Shown here: piece by piece, positions 32,735 to 45,699 of the stretch
Layout of the letters: each line of letters starts with the position of its first letter
How positions within the stretch are numbered: the stretch's first letter is position 1
Program-made: the position numbers and the translations under genes
DNA from: Tricholomella constricta
Taxonomy: Eukaryota; Basidiomycota; Agaricomycetes; Agaricales; Lyophyllaceae
Length of the DNA: 64,000 nt
Direction: 5' to 3'
Assembly (NCBI GenBank): GCA_013368375.1
Contig: JAACJP010000018.1
Span: 62,001-126,000 of the forward strand
Notes under the pieces: model-generated
Seen by the model: the letters and a program-made list of their open reading frames with translations, nothing else
Told to the model about the DNA's origin: nothing
Database searches by the model: none

Positions 32735-34095
32735 TAATTGATTTTGTCGCCTGTGGTGGACTTATCGTTATCTCGCTATTACCTGTGTTTGCACTCGTCT
32801 AGTGCGCTACTGCGCATCTTCTTTGCGATCATGTCTCTTCTTTGTGATGGCACCGGACCTAAACGATAAGAGACTACAATAAAACTATTACCTCGGATAC
32901 TGTTTGATGCGTTCAGCGAAGTTTGACTCTTACAGCTACTGATAATCGACTGATAAGGCTGACCCCAAAGTTGACATGGACAGCCTTCATTGACCCTGCC
33001 TGTGGTCCATGGGGTGACGCAATTACCTTGGGACGACCAGTCACGCACATTTAGCTGACGGTCACCTCAAAGGCGCCTTTTCTGATAAAGCACTCTTGCC
33101 CAATCAGTCTATTCGCCCATGTTTTGTTCAGTGCAGGCGAGATGAAGGCACCCAGGGTTTCTCCTGGCAACATGAGGCGTCTGGGGCCGCTATTGGCGAC
33201 GTGGATCGGTGCTGGCTCGTTCAAGAGGGGCGCGCCCGCCTGCTCACATCTTTGAAATCTGAGGACCAAGCTTGAACCCGACCCCCACGTCATATCGAAT
33301 ATAAGGCCGCGTATGGTATGTTCAGAGTACCAAGCATGAAGGCTATTCGTCGAGATGTTTTCTTAAAAGAACGGTCAACGGAGAGATATCGGCTGACTTT
33401 TACCCGTTCCGGGTCACCTTCCATTGAGTTGCTGATGGGATGAGCGGAGGACTAGATGGAGAAAAAGAAGCCCACCTGCAGTGGCGATGCAGCGAGATTC
33501 CGATGTAGATGACAATGAACAAATGAGATTATGATGTATGTTTTCGGAATATACGCGGCGGAAATTGCGCAGGCAGAAGCTGGCGCCTATCGTCAAGCGC
33601 TGAATCTCCAAGAAAAGCTTTGATCGATGAGCCGCGGTGATTGCGGTACCATATCAGCTCTTCCTAATAGGTCGTGGATGCGCTGCGCAGAGGTTTGCGG
33701 CTGCGGAGGCGAGAAAAGGACGAGAACGCCGAGGATGCTGAAGGGGATTGACGGGCACAGCGGAGAGGGCTCGACAGGATATTAGACATAGCGTTACCGA
33801 ATGAGCTCAGACTAATGATCGCGAGAAGTTCGGGGAAAGAACGCGAGGGATTTGCACTGGGCAGCTCGGAGCAGAGCCAGTCGAGCTAAAAGTAGCCACC
33901 CAGATCTAGAGGCACACACTGATGCCTTAGCGCACTTACTTACAAGCATAGACGCTATGATCATGCCACATATCCCCATTCTCTGCAACCCATATGGGTC
34001 CGTGACATTCGAATCCGCCACCCTTAAACCAACCCAACACACTCGCTCCCACAACTGCGGCCCCACATTTGTCTCAGGTCATCACACAAAGCTGA
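32735..34095. other. Intergenic
   Basis: Short overlapping frames only, none recognised. The longest (89 codons, minus, 32779-33048) shows no family features. Confidence 0.5.
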
Positions 34096-34851
34096 ATGAT
34101 TTATGCGCCCACCGTCTCCGCCCACACCGTATCACGCCGCATCAAACATGCACTCGTACAGCCAACTCAGTACGTCATACTTGTCCTTGTTCGATTGCCT
34201 GGTCTCATTTTCCACCGCAACGGTTTAGAAGTATACGCGAACATCGAAAGGACTTTGGGCGACAGCTATACCGCTGCGACCACAAGGGATTACGGCTCGG
34301 CATCAGCTCCCAGCAGCTCTGACACTATGAACCACGGGAGTGCGCAGCGCGAGGGTGCTGAGGCCATTTACTGGTGTCCAACTCCTCGCCTCCCCTCGAT
34401 AAATGGTTCGCATTGTTATGCCACCGAAGAAACGTGCTCGCCGCCGCAATGCTGGTCGGAGGCCAGACCACCGCCGCACACCAGGTCGATGTATTGGACT
34501 ATCCCTTTGCCGGACGAGGATGAACCATTGCACGAGGACTTGTTTGAAATACAGAGCGAAGCCGGAGCCTCAACGGACAAATTGGACCCGTCGGCGGCGT
34601 CGACACTGAGACGATGCCTCACCCCTAACCTTAGCCAGCGACCGGCACCCTTCTTAAACAACACAAATAGCGCCCATCGCAGTTTCCAGGAAGCAGGATC
34701 TAGCCATCATTCAGTCCCATCTGCAAGCCGGAACATCATCAGCGTACACCCCCAGTCGTCATCGCAAGAGTTCGCGCTACATCCTTCGCGAACCACTCTC
34801 CAGAAGCATCGTGAGCGGCAATCGGCCGTCCACGCCGCCAACCGCGAATGA
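34096..34851 (+). pseudogene. Truncated HTR/IPLP-family (DUF6699-like) gene
   Basis: The frame contains the family signature PPPHTRSMYWTIPLP about two thirds of the way through and, later, a linker motif LTPNLSQ matching paralogs at 35634 and 46995. It then stops at 34851 without any of the C-terminal DUF6699-like core (the APAT-P ... VTVGDVLD region) that the paralogs carry. I searched the next few hundred bases in all plus-strand frames and saw no trace of that core. It is therefore either a decayed copy or a gene that lost its 3' half. The true start is unclear; an upstream short exon as in the paralogs is possible. Confidence 0.6.
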
Positions 34852-35633
34852 TGGCTGACTTGAAGTAGGCACCCTCCAGGTGCAAAGCCATTGCGAGTCC
34901 ACCCCACCACGCCCTGGTTTGGCTCAATAGCAGGAGTACACGAGGATGAGGACACACGGAGGAATGATGAATGCAGAGTGGTAGGAAATAAAGCGCCTGT
35001 AACAAGGTAGCCTGGATAGCGGCAACAGGGCAGGCTCGGCCTTAGAATGGACAAGAGGCTGCTGATATGCAGCAACTGTCGATTCCGGACGAGTTTTGAT
35101 CTTCAAGTTCAACTTGGATCCGCAATGGAGGGCATGTATCGGTTTGGAACGAAGAGGTGCGGTGGAGGACGGTGTAGTGGACAACGGGTTTGAATGTGCA
35201 AGGTGTGATTTCGTTTCGCAAGCTGATCTAAAGAGCGGGTGTAAAAGTGAAGTGCGGGTAATATTGCGACCTTATGAAATGAAATTGAGGATCGTCAACG
35301 TAGCACTATCATCGGGGCCTGGATGACGATTGAGCACTAGGACGAGACTGGCAGAGAGAACATGCGCTCATCCAGGAAAGCTGATTAAGGTGGAACTATA
35401 AGCAAGCGCGACATCCAATGCGAAGAGAACTGACCATACGCGCTATTGGCTACACGCATGTGCCCAAGGAGGTGTCACGACGCGTATCTCCATATATCGC
35501 AGCAGCCTGTGCGTCGCGGCTCCGTGTGCAGTTATTTGGTCGCCCCGACCTCCCTCCCGATACTTAACCACCTCCCCTCAAATAATGCCCCCACCGCCAC
35601 TTTCAACACCCCACCACATAGCAGCCAAAAACC
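34852..35633. other. Intergenic within the HTR/IPLP gene cluster
   Basis: Overlapping short frames on the minus strand (34707-35184) mirror the truncated gene and its flank. None is recognised. Confidence 0.45.
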
Positions 35634-36699
35634 ATGACTCAGAGCCCATTTTCCCGGCGATCCAAGCAGTCCTGGACACCGCGCGAATGGGAAACGGGCC
35701 CATCTAATGATTCAGGTGCGCCGGGCTCGTCGCCCCCCACATTAAGGTCGTCCTCATCGTGGTTTGTCAATGGCAGCGGAGCAATATGACAGCACCATCC
35801 CCGCACGGACCCCGATCCCCAGCCGAACGGCATCGACGACAGAGAAACAGGAGACATCGCCGTCCACCACCAGTAATGTCATCCACCACCGCGACCCATG
35901 GAACACTAGATTTGCGACGTCGCCCTTTTCGCAATTGCAGGACGTCCCAGATAGTTCCAAAAGTAGCTCGAGGTCGTTGCAGGCATTGGAGTCGACCGCT
36001 ACCACAGCAGAGAAGGCGTGGATGTCGTTGTGGATTTTCACTGATGCGGGACCGCCACCACACACTCGCTCGCTGTACGCGACGATCCCACTCCCGTCTG
36101 AGGACAGCCCAAGCTATCTCGAGCAAATTCCGACGCATGGCGCAGTATGGAAGGCAGCAGAATGGTCGTCGACGTTGGCACCGCCGGATCGGCCGTGTAA
36201 CCCTAACCCTTTGCAAATTCCCTTCAAATCGAAACAACACGCCTCAACCCACCTTCACCCTCGACCAATCCAACTTCACCCCACCCTGCAGGGCATCTGC
36301 CTCGCTTCACGTCAGATACAGCAGGATGCGCAGAGGTTATCGAGCTCACCATCAACATCCATGGATTGGGTTCGAGACCGCGATGCACCGGCAACGTATC
36401 CCAGCGTAGGGTGTCTCACGCTCGTGATACACTCGACAGGGCAGACTGTCTGTGTCCGGCCAACGACTCCTGCTAGCCTGCATGTCGTAACAGTCAGTGA
36501 TGTACTCGACACACTGAAGGACGCGTTCATGATCGACGACGTGTGTCGCGGTCGACGCCAATCGGGCAGGAGCCATTCACCCATCTGCGAGTGTGAAAGG
36601 ATGTCTGTGAAATTGAACTCGCTACAGTTGTGGTGGGGGACGTCGGATGGCGTGGAGGTGGGGCCACACCCTTGGCAGCTCGTAGTTGCGCCGAAATAA
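35634..36699 (+). CDS. HTR/IPLP-family DUF6699-like protein (334 aa)
   Basis: Two exons, 35634-35715 (82 nt) and 35777-36699, joined by a 61-nt phase-1 intron. The Ser/Thr-rich N-terminus leads to PPPHTRSLYATIPLP, then the linker CNPNPLQIPF, then the segment WVRDRDAPATYPSVGCLTL. This last joins a DUF6699-like core: LVIHSTGQTVCVRP and VVTVSDVLDTLKDAF, with the same beta-strand plus VTVGDVL pattern as the canonical members. It ends with a Cys-x-Cys (ICEC) and LQLWWGTSDG ... PHPWQLVV. There is no signal peptide or membrane helix. The gene at 37444 (opposite strand) is its closest relative here, and the broken copy at 49427 also shares its ending. Function is unknown. Homology to DUF6699 is inferred from the pattern, not from a search. 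Confidence 0.78.
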
Positions 36700-37443
36700 G
36701 GGGTTCCGTGCACCATGTATACCGGTGAGTTCCAGATTATGAAAATCCAAGTGCATGGAAAGCCAAATCGTCCGCATCGTGCGCTAGCAGACAGTATCAT
36801 TCTGGATATTCCAAACAGAAACAGTTAGCTACTATCAATGTGATCGTAGTTTAACTAGATGTAAAAGCATACCTTTCGTTGTCATTGCTTGTGCCGAATA
36901 CGACCTCATCGATGAACCGTTGGAAAATGCCTGACTAAGGTTGTCGACCAGTTTGAAAGCCAGTCCGGACGGCCATAAGAGGTAATTACGATTCAGCTGT
37001 CCAAGAGGGGCTTCAATCACCGTCGAGAGCAGCGAGGACGATAGATACGTGGACATGATCAACGTTCGAGTTGACATGAGTTGATCGGGCCGGTTTGAAT
37101 CGGAGTTCAAAGTCCGTCACGACTTGAATTCCATTGAGTTCGTTCGCGTTACTTACAGATATCAAAAGTTCTCAATTTTATATCGATCTCACAACCGGTT
37201 GGACCGGTACGGCGGCCTCGTGAGTTGACCAGAACTCGTGTTTTTCTTTCTCCAACAACGATAGACTTGTTAACAATAGTCATACAACAGTAAGCACTTC
37301 CTAGTCCATTGAAAACCCATAAAACCAACATAAAGCTGAAAAATACTTTACAGGAAGGTTCAGTATCGCTATTGCGCCGAACATGTTCCAATGATAAATT
37401 ATCGAACTTACTTCGATACAAATACATCGCGATCACAGCCACC
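36700..37443. other. Intergenic between convergent HTR/IPLP genes
   Basis: Shared 3' flank of the genes at 35634 and 37444. No convincing open frame. Confidence 0.5.
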
Positions 37444-38460
37444 TCAACGCCACCCAACCACGAGCTGCCATGGGTGCGGGCCTGCCACTGAGCCGTCCGA
37501 CGTTCTCCACCGCAGGCGGAGCGAATTTAAAATAGCCGAGATTCGTTCACCAATACATGTGGGCGAATGGCCTCCCTTCGGCTGGGAGCGACCACGACAT
37601 GCATTATCGGCGGTTTTCATGGCCTCCTCGATTGCGTCGAACACGTCGCCGACGGTCACGATATGTGGGCTGATAGGTGAGGATGGCCGGACACGGACGG
37701 TTTGATCGCTCGAGCTGATTTTGAGTGTGAGGTACCCTACGCTCGGCGTCGTAGCTGGCGCATCACGATCTCGAGCCCAGTCTGTCGGCGTCGGAGGCGG
37801 ACTTGAGAGTGAGGGTGAAGAAGACGACTGACACGCGTTTTCGAGGACGGGGTGAAGCCGGATGGGATGTGGATGAGAGTGGCGATCAGGGGAGGCTGGG
37901 GAGGCGTGGTGTTTTGAGGCGAAGGAAACGAGCGCTAGGTCGTTGGCCACGTCTAACGCTGCTGCCGACATCGAAGGCGTCAGTGCTGCCGAATCATCAT
38001 CTGACCTCCCCTTCGAACTGTTCGTCAAGTACTCCGGATCTTCGCAACTCGGTTCGTCAGGCGGAAGAGGGATGGATGAATACAGCGGCCGAGTATGTGC
38101 TGGAGGCGGTCCTGTTGCCGGAGCCGACCACCACCACCACCACCACCATGCCTGGTCAGCGTTGGCGACGAGCCTGCCTTGCTGCGATGACTGCAGATAG
38201 CCGGTGGAACACCCTGGCACTGCAAGGGACCCAGAAGCACAAGACAGCGTGTATCCGGCCATGGGTGCTTGGCGGTTATGTAGCACCCCTGTGTTCGTGG
38301 ACGATACCCACCGTAGCTCGGATGTCGCCGTCTTGTGCGTAGGGAATGCTGTATACGCGGCAGCGGAAAAGCCATACGGTCCTGGAGCCGCGGAGAGGAA
38401 CAGTTAAGGCCGACTACAAACCGACGAAGAGGACGACGCACCTGGATAACCGAATGGCAT
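37444..38460 (-). CDS. HTR/IPLP-family DUF6699-like protein with a 7-Trp run (318 aa)
   Basis: The model is exon 1 38460-38442 (19 nt), a 60-nt phase-1 intron, then exon 2 38381-37444. The intron phase and size match those at 35634 and 46995, which supports the start. The N-terminus is Ala/Ser/Tyr-rich and contains seven consecutive tryptophans coded by a microsatellite. It is followed by PPPAHTRPLYSSIPLPP, a linker, DWARDRDAPATTPSVGYLTL, the core ISSSDQTVRVRP and HIVTVGDVFDAIEEAM, and the ending GPHPWQLVV. A Cys sits at the start of the segment after the core (NACRG), but the second Cys of the Cys-x-Cys pair is Gly (TCIGE). No transmembrane or secretion signal is visible. Function is unknown. 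Confidence 0.75.
38128..38148 (+). repeat. CCA microsatellite (x7) inside a coding exon
   Basis: Seven perfect CCA units on the plus strand are read as seven TGG (Trp) codons by the minus-strand gene at 37444-38460. Confidence 0.9.
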
Positions 38461-41400
38461 CCAGCCCCGCGCCGGAGGTCTCCAACAATATTCAGGTTGC
38501 GGAGGAAGTGGGTAGAAAAGCATAGCGGTTATGTGCGTGAGATATGGTGTGTTGGACGCAAAGGTATGCCGGTTTTTTCGGGAGAGAATAATGAGAGGGA
38601 AATGTCGCTCATTGCACTCGCATATATAGGTCTACATGAACCCGCGACAGGCATGACCACATGGGGATGCTAAACATGCCCACCCTTGGACCATTCAATT
38701 GGAAGAGAGGAGGTGACTTGTGTATCCCTGTTTGACCTCTGGACGCATAACTCGTTGCGCTTTGGACCATGATGCGACCCTCTCTCCCATACACGTTGAA
38801 ACCCTCGTCATTGATTTATTTGTAAAGTGTCGACCAAAATACAACAGACTCTGTCGCGTCCCAGTCGAATTCTAGTGGATTGCCCTACACGTTCTCGGCT
38901 GGAATTTTCGCTTGACATACGTCCCCTTGGTTTATTGATATCTTGATCCACGTGGCGATCGAAAACTCTTCTGTTCTGCTCATAGAAATGTTCTACTGAT
39001 TGTAGAACAATTCTGATACTAATGTATACGCGCCCGCACGCGTAGACCCTCCGAGCTATCTTTATGACTCGCTCGATAAAACTCACTTGGTCTGTTCGAT
39101 ACTTGCAAGCATATCTCTCGTACATCTTATCTCCGTCTCAATTACTGTTCTCGACTCTATTCCGCGAAAAATGCTCACGTACTCGTACACTGTTTCACGG
39201 CAACCACCAGATGCACCGATCTTCCAAGGCGGCGGAAGCGCAACAAAAAGGCGGTCATTTCCTAAGCACCCCCAATTAGCCGACCGCATGCGCTCACACC
39301 CTTACAGATCCAGGAGATAGCACAGTATTCCCCTTTTTCTATTAAGATTGGCCAGTTCAGCAGGGCAAGCCAAGTGGTTTATGTCAAACGGCTCAAGAAT
39401 AGCTTCGGTCGAGGAACACCCTGACGCTTGGACAGCTCGTCCCTGAAACAAACGTGCCCTCGCTGAGGCTGGCTGCTGACGACAGCCGTAAACTCCGTAC
39501 GACCCTGATCACCAGCCAATTGAGAACTCTGTATATTGCAAAGGCACACTGGCTGAATTGTTTAGCGACCCTTGCAATGATTGAACGAGAATTTTTACGT
39601 TCGCATCTTTCCAAGCAATGAACAAACGTTCTTCTCGACATGCGTTTATTCGACGGGAAGTCCCTCCTTCAGTAGTAAGTCGTCCACATATGTCCAAGCT
39701 AGCTGTTCGCTGATGTGTAGACGCTGTACAGAAACAAACGTTATAGCCATCCCTCGCAAAAACTTGTCTTACGTGGGGACAAAACAACACCTCCGCCTCC
39801 TATGGCTTGACACATTTCGAAGCCCCAGTTCGTTTCTCGTCGAAATTACCATAGTATCGCTTGCGTGACACAACTCAACAGTCGAACGGTGTATTCAACA
39901 ACCCTCCGCGATTTGTCTCCTCGAGGATATCTAGATGCCTACGGTCCAACCCACGATTTCTGTAGAACATCCTCAGCCGTTGCCGCGCAGTCGACACGAG
40001 TGGTGACAGACCATTGTTGATCAAATGCTGTAGCGGCCACAAACTGTCCCAACACAATGAACGATGTCCTCGAGCTTCTTCCCAAAGCCGTTCTCATGCA
40101 TTCTCGATCCGCCTCTCTTTCTCCACCTCCTCCCGCCTCGAGCGAGTCGGGTGATGTATTTGTTTTCCACGAGTCTGCAAAATCCGGCGAAATCACTGGC
40201 GGCGGGGCGTTGCGCCTGCAAGGTCAATAATTGACTAATGATCGATTTCCGGCTGAAGCCTAGCCGCTATGATCGATCCCGGGCGGTAGGCGTTCTTTTG
40301 GAGCGTGCGACGGAGATCGTTTAGACAGACTGTTTTTGAGGTGCGACGTGATCGCCGTTCCAGGTCGGGAGCATGAACACTTCATCTTGCAATCCTCTAC
40401 TTGCAGTTGTCTGTAGGATGACTCAGTATCTTGCGCGGAGCCAAAGATATCTAGGGTAGCTCCAAGGCATGCTATATGCGCCACTTGTATCGGAAATCAT
40501 CGCAGAGTCGCCGAACTTCAGGTATCCCTTTGATTATCTATGATTGATGAGTGCAATACTTATGTGCCGGACAGGTTTAGCAAATTTCTGTCAGATAACG
40601 AGCCCAGTTGTGGCACCATATGAGGCAAGCTATAAGGTGGAATAACTCGGCGTGTCCGAGCTTCGAAAATCGGGTAAGTTTTGGGATTGATTGGGCATGC
40701 AAATGCATGTAGTTGTATCTCACCACGTTAGGCAAGCCTCAGAAGCTCACCGTTGGACTTCATATCGGCAAGTCTTGTAATTAATCCAGGTAGCCACAGC
40801 TTCGAATGAATCGTTATCTCACAGAAAAGATGCATTGAATGTCCAGTTCGAAATTGATAGTCGATTATTTACATTTCTTTACTTGTCAATCAGACCAGCC
40901 ATAAAGTACTGCTCGTGCCACTCGCCTGAAGTGACAGTGGCCAGCTCAGTGACTCGTCATCGACGACTTTAAGCTGGTATGTCTCCACAATCCCTACAAG
41001 TGTACCTACATACCAACTAGTCCTTAGAATACTCGTATACATGCTTACTATATCAGTGACTCGTCTTCGAGACATTAAGCTGAATATTTGTCCAGTTCAT
41101 TAATCATGCGATCTACTATCCTGACTATCTTCATAATGTCATGGCATAGATCAAGGAAGGCTATGCATTTGGCCGATACAAGCAAAGATCCCTAAAGCTT
41201 GAAGTCGTGTGCCCAGACCAAAGTGATATCTGTCAGAGATGACTTCCCGCTTTCTGAACAGATCAAGAACTCGCGTCAGGCATTTAGCTTGCAATGCAAA
41301 TTTTCCCGCAATTTACGACCGGCCTACTATCATCTTCCGAGCATTTAGCCAGGCGCGCAGTGCGGGAGTATGATTTGAGTATGATTATTATATCTTTGCC

Positions 41401-42789
41401 CCGAACTTGGGAGGACTAGCCAGAGGGACAGACTGAAGGGAGTAGCATTAAACCGTGTAAGTAACTTATTAGGTGGAATGTGAACTGATGTAAGCTGAGT
41501 GGGCGAAAGCGCGAAGCGCTTCCCGGTGTAAGGAAAAGAGGTTAAACCAAGCCCAGAAGACAGCCGAGACGAGCTGCGACTCGATCGGGCGGGTGGGAAA
41601 ACCCAGACTCGCGTGCTCGGCGAGGGTCGTGAGATGCGTTAAACATTTCAATCACACCAGCTAGTTACGCGTAAGAAATGTTCGAGTTAATAGGGAGTGG
41701 AGGGTGGGGCAAAGAAAGGAGAGTGAGCCGCTGTCGCCGACGGAGGGCTCAAATTCTGTGAACGCCGAAGTAACCGGAGGAGAGAGGACAGCCGGCAACA
41801 CCCCCCGTTCACCCAAAGACTTAACTTACATCTAATCTTTCGGTCGTTCCTCGCTTCACAATAGATAACAATTTGCCACGCTTGTCACCACATGTTACCG
41901 CAACACGGTCACGGGGCATTTCGACACAGCTCTGCGCAGCTCTGTGACGCGTCGAGAAGATTGACGATATCAAACTGGGCTAGAATTCTCATAAGGATGT
42001 CAGCATTTGAAAGCCAGCTATTCAAAATCACGGAGGTTGTCCTATATGGGGGTGAACACACAGGTCAGTTGTTCACGGTGACGACATCATAGGCACACAA
42101 AATGGCGGATAATGAAATCGTAGGAAGATGGATAATTGATAAGGGTTAGAAAGCATATCGAAATGTGAATTGCATGTCACGTTCGTGTAAAATTATACCT
42201 ACATACCCGAGTTCCTTTGTCCACTTGCTCCCAACGACGATCTTTGGAATATAGCATCCTGCCTGACTTGCCCAAGTATCGTTAAAAAGGTTCCCTGAGC
42301 ATCGTAGACGCCCGATCGAGAAGTCAAGGCGGTGCATGATGGCACCATGGTCGACAGAAAAACGTGTCAATGGTGAAATTATGAATTTTTTAAGGCGCAT
42401 CTCGAGAGGTCTAACGGAGCGTTGGGAAGAAAAAAACTGTCATATGCGCCCATATGAAAAAATATGTACCCATAGCTTCGCGATCGAGCATCGGCGCGGG
42501 TCAACAATTTGAATCTCCAAATTTGCGAATGTAAATTATTTCTAGGTTATGTAGGTAACTCCGAAGTTGTTTCGACAAGACTTTATTCGACTGACAACAA
42601 GTATAGATTAGCGAACAAGAGTCTTAATGCGAATCCCTAACATGTGACGAGCCGTGACTTTTCTATCGTGTGGGCAAGTGGGCATACTCATCCGCACATT
42701 TCGCAGCCTTGATCTCCCCAGTCCGTATCCCTTGTCAATTGTCTGCTCCAGTACTCCAGCACCACCAAGCAAAGTCTCATACGACCAAA
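38461..42789. other. Long gene-poor stretch
   Basis: More than 4 kb with only short frames (up to about 105 codons) on both strands, several overlapping. I recognise no coding family, repeat family or RNA gene here. It could contain promoters of the flanking divergent genes or degraded mobile-element DNA. Confidence 0.5.
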
Positions 42790-43905
42790 ATGAACTCTGG
42801 TCGCAAGTGTCCCTCCGCCGTCGGGCCACCTACAGATGGCCACAGCCATGACCATCAAGGTATACCTTCTTCACGTTTCTCCTTGCGCCTCCCCCAAGGC
42901 GCAATGTCCCCAATGCCACCGCTTACAAGCCTTCCAGCGACGCAATTGACAGCTAGCCCGCTCCTCCTTTCCTCAGCTGTGATGACCCAGCCCTTGCGCA
43001 CTGCTCACAACAGAGGTACATCGACCCCGTTCTAGCTTTTCTCTGCACTCATAAGGGCTGAACCACCGCCAACAGGCCCAATCGAACGCGACATCCAGAT
43101 GTTCAATGAATCTTCCATGGCTGAAAGGACAAATCGAGTCTCACACGACATGGGGGGACACGCCACGAACATAGACATCCGACGATGCTCGGCACAGACA
43201 TCCTCCCAAGCCGCCCATGAGATGCCTGACATCTCCCAAAGCCTCTTCCGCCAATCTCAGGAGTCACAGAGGGCCCCGACAGGGTCCGCACGAAGGATCA
43301 GGGAGATTGTGGCCACAGCGCTTACGAATACACAGGCGCCGAACATGGCAGAGACCGCGCCACTTGCAAGCGGGAACCTACACGAAATTGATGAGCAAAG
43401 AATTCGGAATGTGGGCGACCTGAGGACGGCAGGGGCGATGTCGACGACAATGATGTGCAGCGACGCCCACAGCACGGAAATCACCGACACATCAAGCGCC
43501 CATCATTCCGCCCGCCCGTCTACGAGGCACCCACATGCATCCCTCGCCGACCAAGGCAGCCCCGTACCCACTCTGCACGTTGCACAACTCTACGAAGTAC
43601 TTGCACTCCTGGGGGTGTCGACAATGACGCGCATAATGCCGCGCGACAGGATCGTAGACAGGGCGGCGCTCGACCGCCAGCGCGGCAAACCAGCGACGAC
43701 TCCGCAAGTCAGGGAGTTGACATTGATATTGCCGGCCTCGGGGGAGTTGATGGTCATCCGTCGGCCAGGGCTGGTGACTGTCGGCGATGTGCTCGATGGA
43801 ATTGCGAGTGCGTTTCCGGAGTATCTGCGTGAATGTCAGGGGTGCAGTGGGACGTGCTGGTGTCGTATGTCGCAGGTGATCGAGCAATTGAAGGTGTGGA
43901 AGTAA
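42790..43905 (+). CDS. Divergent DUF6699-like protein with Cys-rich C-terminus
   Basis: The frame from ATG 42790 is the same as the long frame 43099-43905. The one stop between them (43033-43035) falls in a proposed 57-nt phase-0 intron, 42979-43035, giving about 352 aa. An alternative donor at 42860, after a 70-nt first exon in phase 1, matches the layout of the gene at 46995. The HTR/IPLP motif is not visible here. The C-terminal part is clearly related, with KPATTPQVRELTLILPASGE, then LVTVGDVLDGIASAFPEYL, then CQGCSGTCWC and a final helix VIEQLKVWK. The C-x2-C-x3-C-x-C pattern is shared with 46995. The middle is Ser/Ala-rich. Function is unknown. The start and first intron are uncertain; the part from 43099 is firm. 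Confidence 0.68.
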
Positions 43906-45699
43906 GTAGGAAATGGGAACGTCTGAGGCGCACGGGGAGTAATGGATGTGGAAGGAACAAACCTGACGTTTATAATTTCGTTCCAATATCCTTGGTGGGA
44001 GTCAACAATGTACTGTGTGAGTGCCTCATTGTTGCTGAAATTGTCTGCGTGCTGATTGAAGAGCAGAGTGTTTATCGAATGTACCGAATAAAGAATAGAA
44101 TATGGTTAACTACCAAACCCCGAGGCGCATCACCCAGGAACACAGCGACGACGACTTACCTGTTCTTCATGAAACTTTACAGAACGGTTCGAGGGTCAAA
44201 TACAAAGGTGAATATCGAGTTTCAACTTTTACAGATAAAAGGTGGTGGCAGAATACGCGAATATTGATTTCCCGCGCCAGGTAATGTTTTCGAAGGAGTA
44301 AAAAGTGGCAGGAGGTTCCACGAGACAAGGAAGCGATAGTGGACAGTGTTGATAATTTTTGGAAAAATCAATAGTCGCTGGAGAGTGCTGGGAGAGCGAG
44401 GTAGGTCGTAGATGGGATGGATGGGGACTTTCGGTACCGAGATTCGTATCAGAGTCACATATGTCAACGCACGGACCAAATTGAGAAATTCAATCGGAGC
44501 ATCAATATCTCCTCCCAGCGGCTTCCAACGCTAATGGAACCGATTTCATTTCACAGGAGGGTTTCCAATGATCCACTCGAGCAGTGGGTATCCTACTCTT
44601 CAAATCATTCCCCGCCTGTCGGAGTAAGCTTGTGCTTTTACCTCTGCGCGCGCGTGAAAATAGACTCAGGATATTCTTTTCCACATGGTGCTGTCGTGCG
44701 AACTAGTGAATTTGTCAATGCGATGGTGCGTGCTGGACCATCGGAGCAATAATTGACTTCCCCAGCTATACTAGTACTAGCAGAGTGCCTGCATTTTAAA
44801 GCTGCTCCAGCCTCAGTTTCCTCGACTTTCCTGTGGCTTGCGTTGATCACCCTTCTTCCTGCCCATTATGTCGAACTCGGCGCCGTCATCAGCCTTTCTG
44901 CTATCCTCACCATCAAGACCTTCAAAGCATGTCGTCCAATATCCGTATCCGCCACTGCGACGCTCAACGAAGCCATGCGCAGCTTCGAAAGGAAGGTCCG
45001 TGACATCGACTGGGACTGCGAAGCGGCGGATGCTAGAACTAAGATGGCGAGTCAGGGGCGTATTTTTCTATTGTTCCAGGTCTAGATGGACCGACTCACT
45101 CTTGCATCGTATGCAGAATCCTTCTTCGTGCGTCCGGTTCGCCTTGAACGGTTCAAGCGTTTTGTCGAAAGCTTTCGTTATGCCCCATAACGTACTTTGG
45201 GGACAATGGTGCCTTGGTCGCCCAGATTTAAGTTGACTTCTGCAAATAATGTATATGTCAGATAATGAAAGCGCAGGAAGCGCAGCGGAGGATTCGGGAC
45301 TTGAGCAGTGTCATCAGCTTCGTCGGCCTGTCATGCGAGGATGAAACCCCGATGCCACGTTCCCGTCACATCTTCTCATCGTCGAACTCCTGGACGGACG
45401 TCTGAGTATGTCGGAAAGGAGATAAATTATGAGAAAGGGTCTTTCTATCACGAATCGCTATATGCTGAGTATTGGAAATGTCTTCGAACTAGACATAGAT
45501 GTTTTTTGAAATGGGGCAAGAAAAAAGGATGATCGAAGCCGATGTTTTCTTCCCGACGAGAGGCAGTGTTCATTTAAAACATAAGATTACTTTTTCGATA
45601 GTAGCCATGCGTCGTGCTCCGCCTCGTGTATCTAATTATAAAATGTATAAATGTATAAAGGTCCGAACTTATTCCCCCGCTACATTTACAAAGCCAGTA
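43906..45699. other. Intergenic
   Basis: Frames at 44753-45085 and 44868-45236 overlap in different frames and may contain a small gene (the first includes NEAMRSFERKVRDIDWDCEA), but splice structure and family are not evident. Confidence 0.4.
45633..45660 (+). promoter_or_regulatory. TATA-rich promoter element
   Basis: TATAAAA and two further TATAAA-type boxes lie 40-65 bp upstream of ATG 45700, a normal spacing. Confidence 0.5.

Noticed and set aside
35759..36409. 216-codon frame on the plus strand and 157-codon frame on the minus strand inside the gene at 35634
   Set aside because: Arg-rich translations in alternative frames of a GC-rich coding exon; the paralog-matching frame explains the region.
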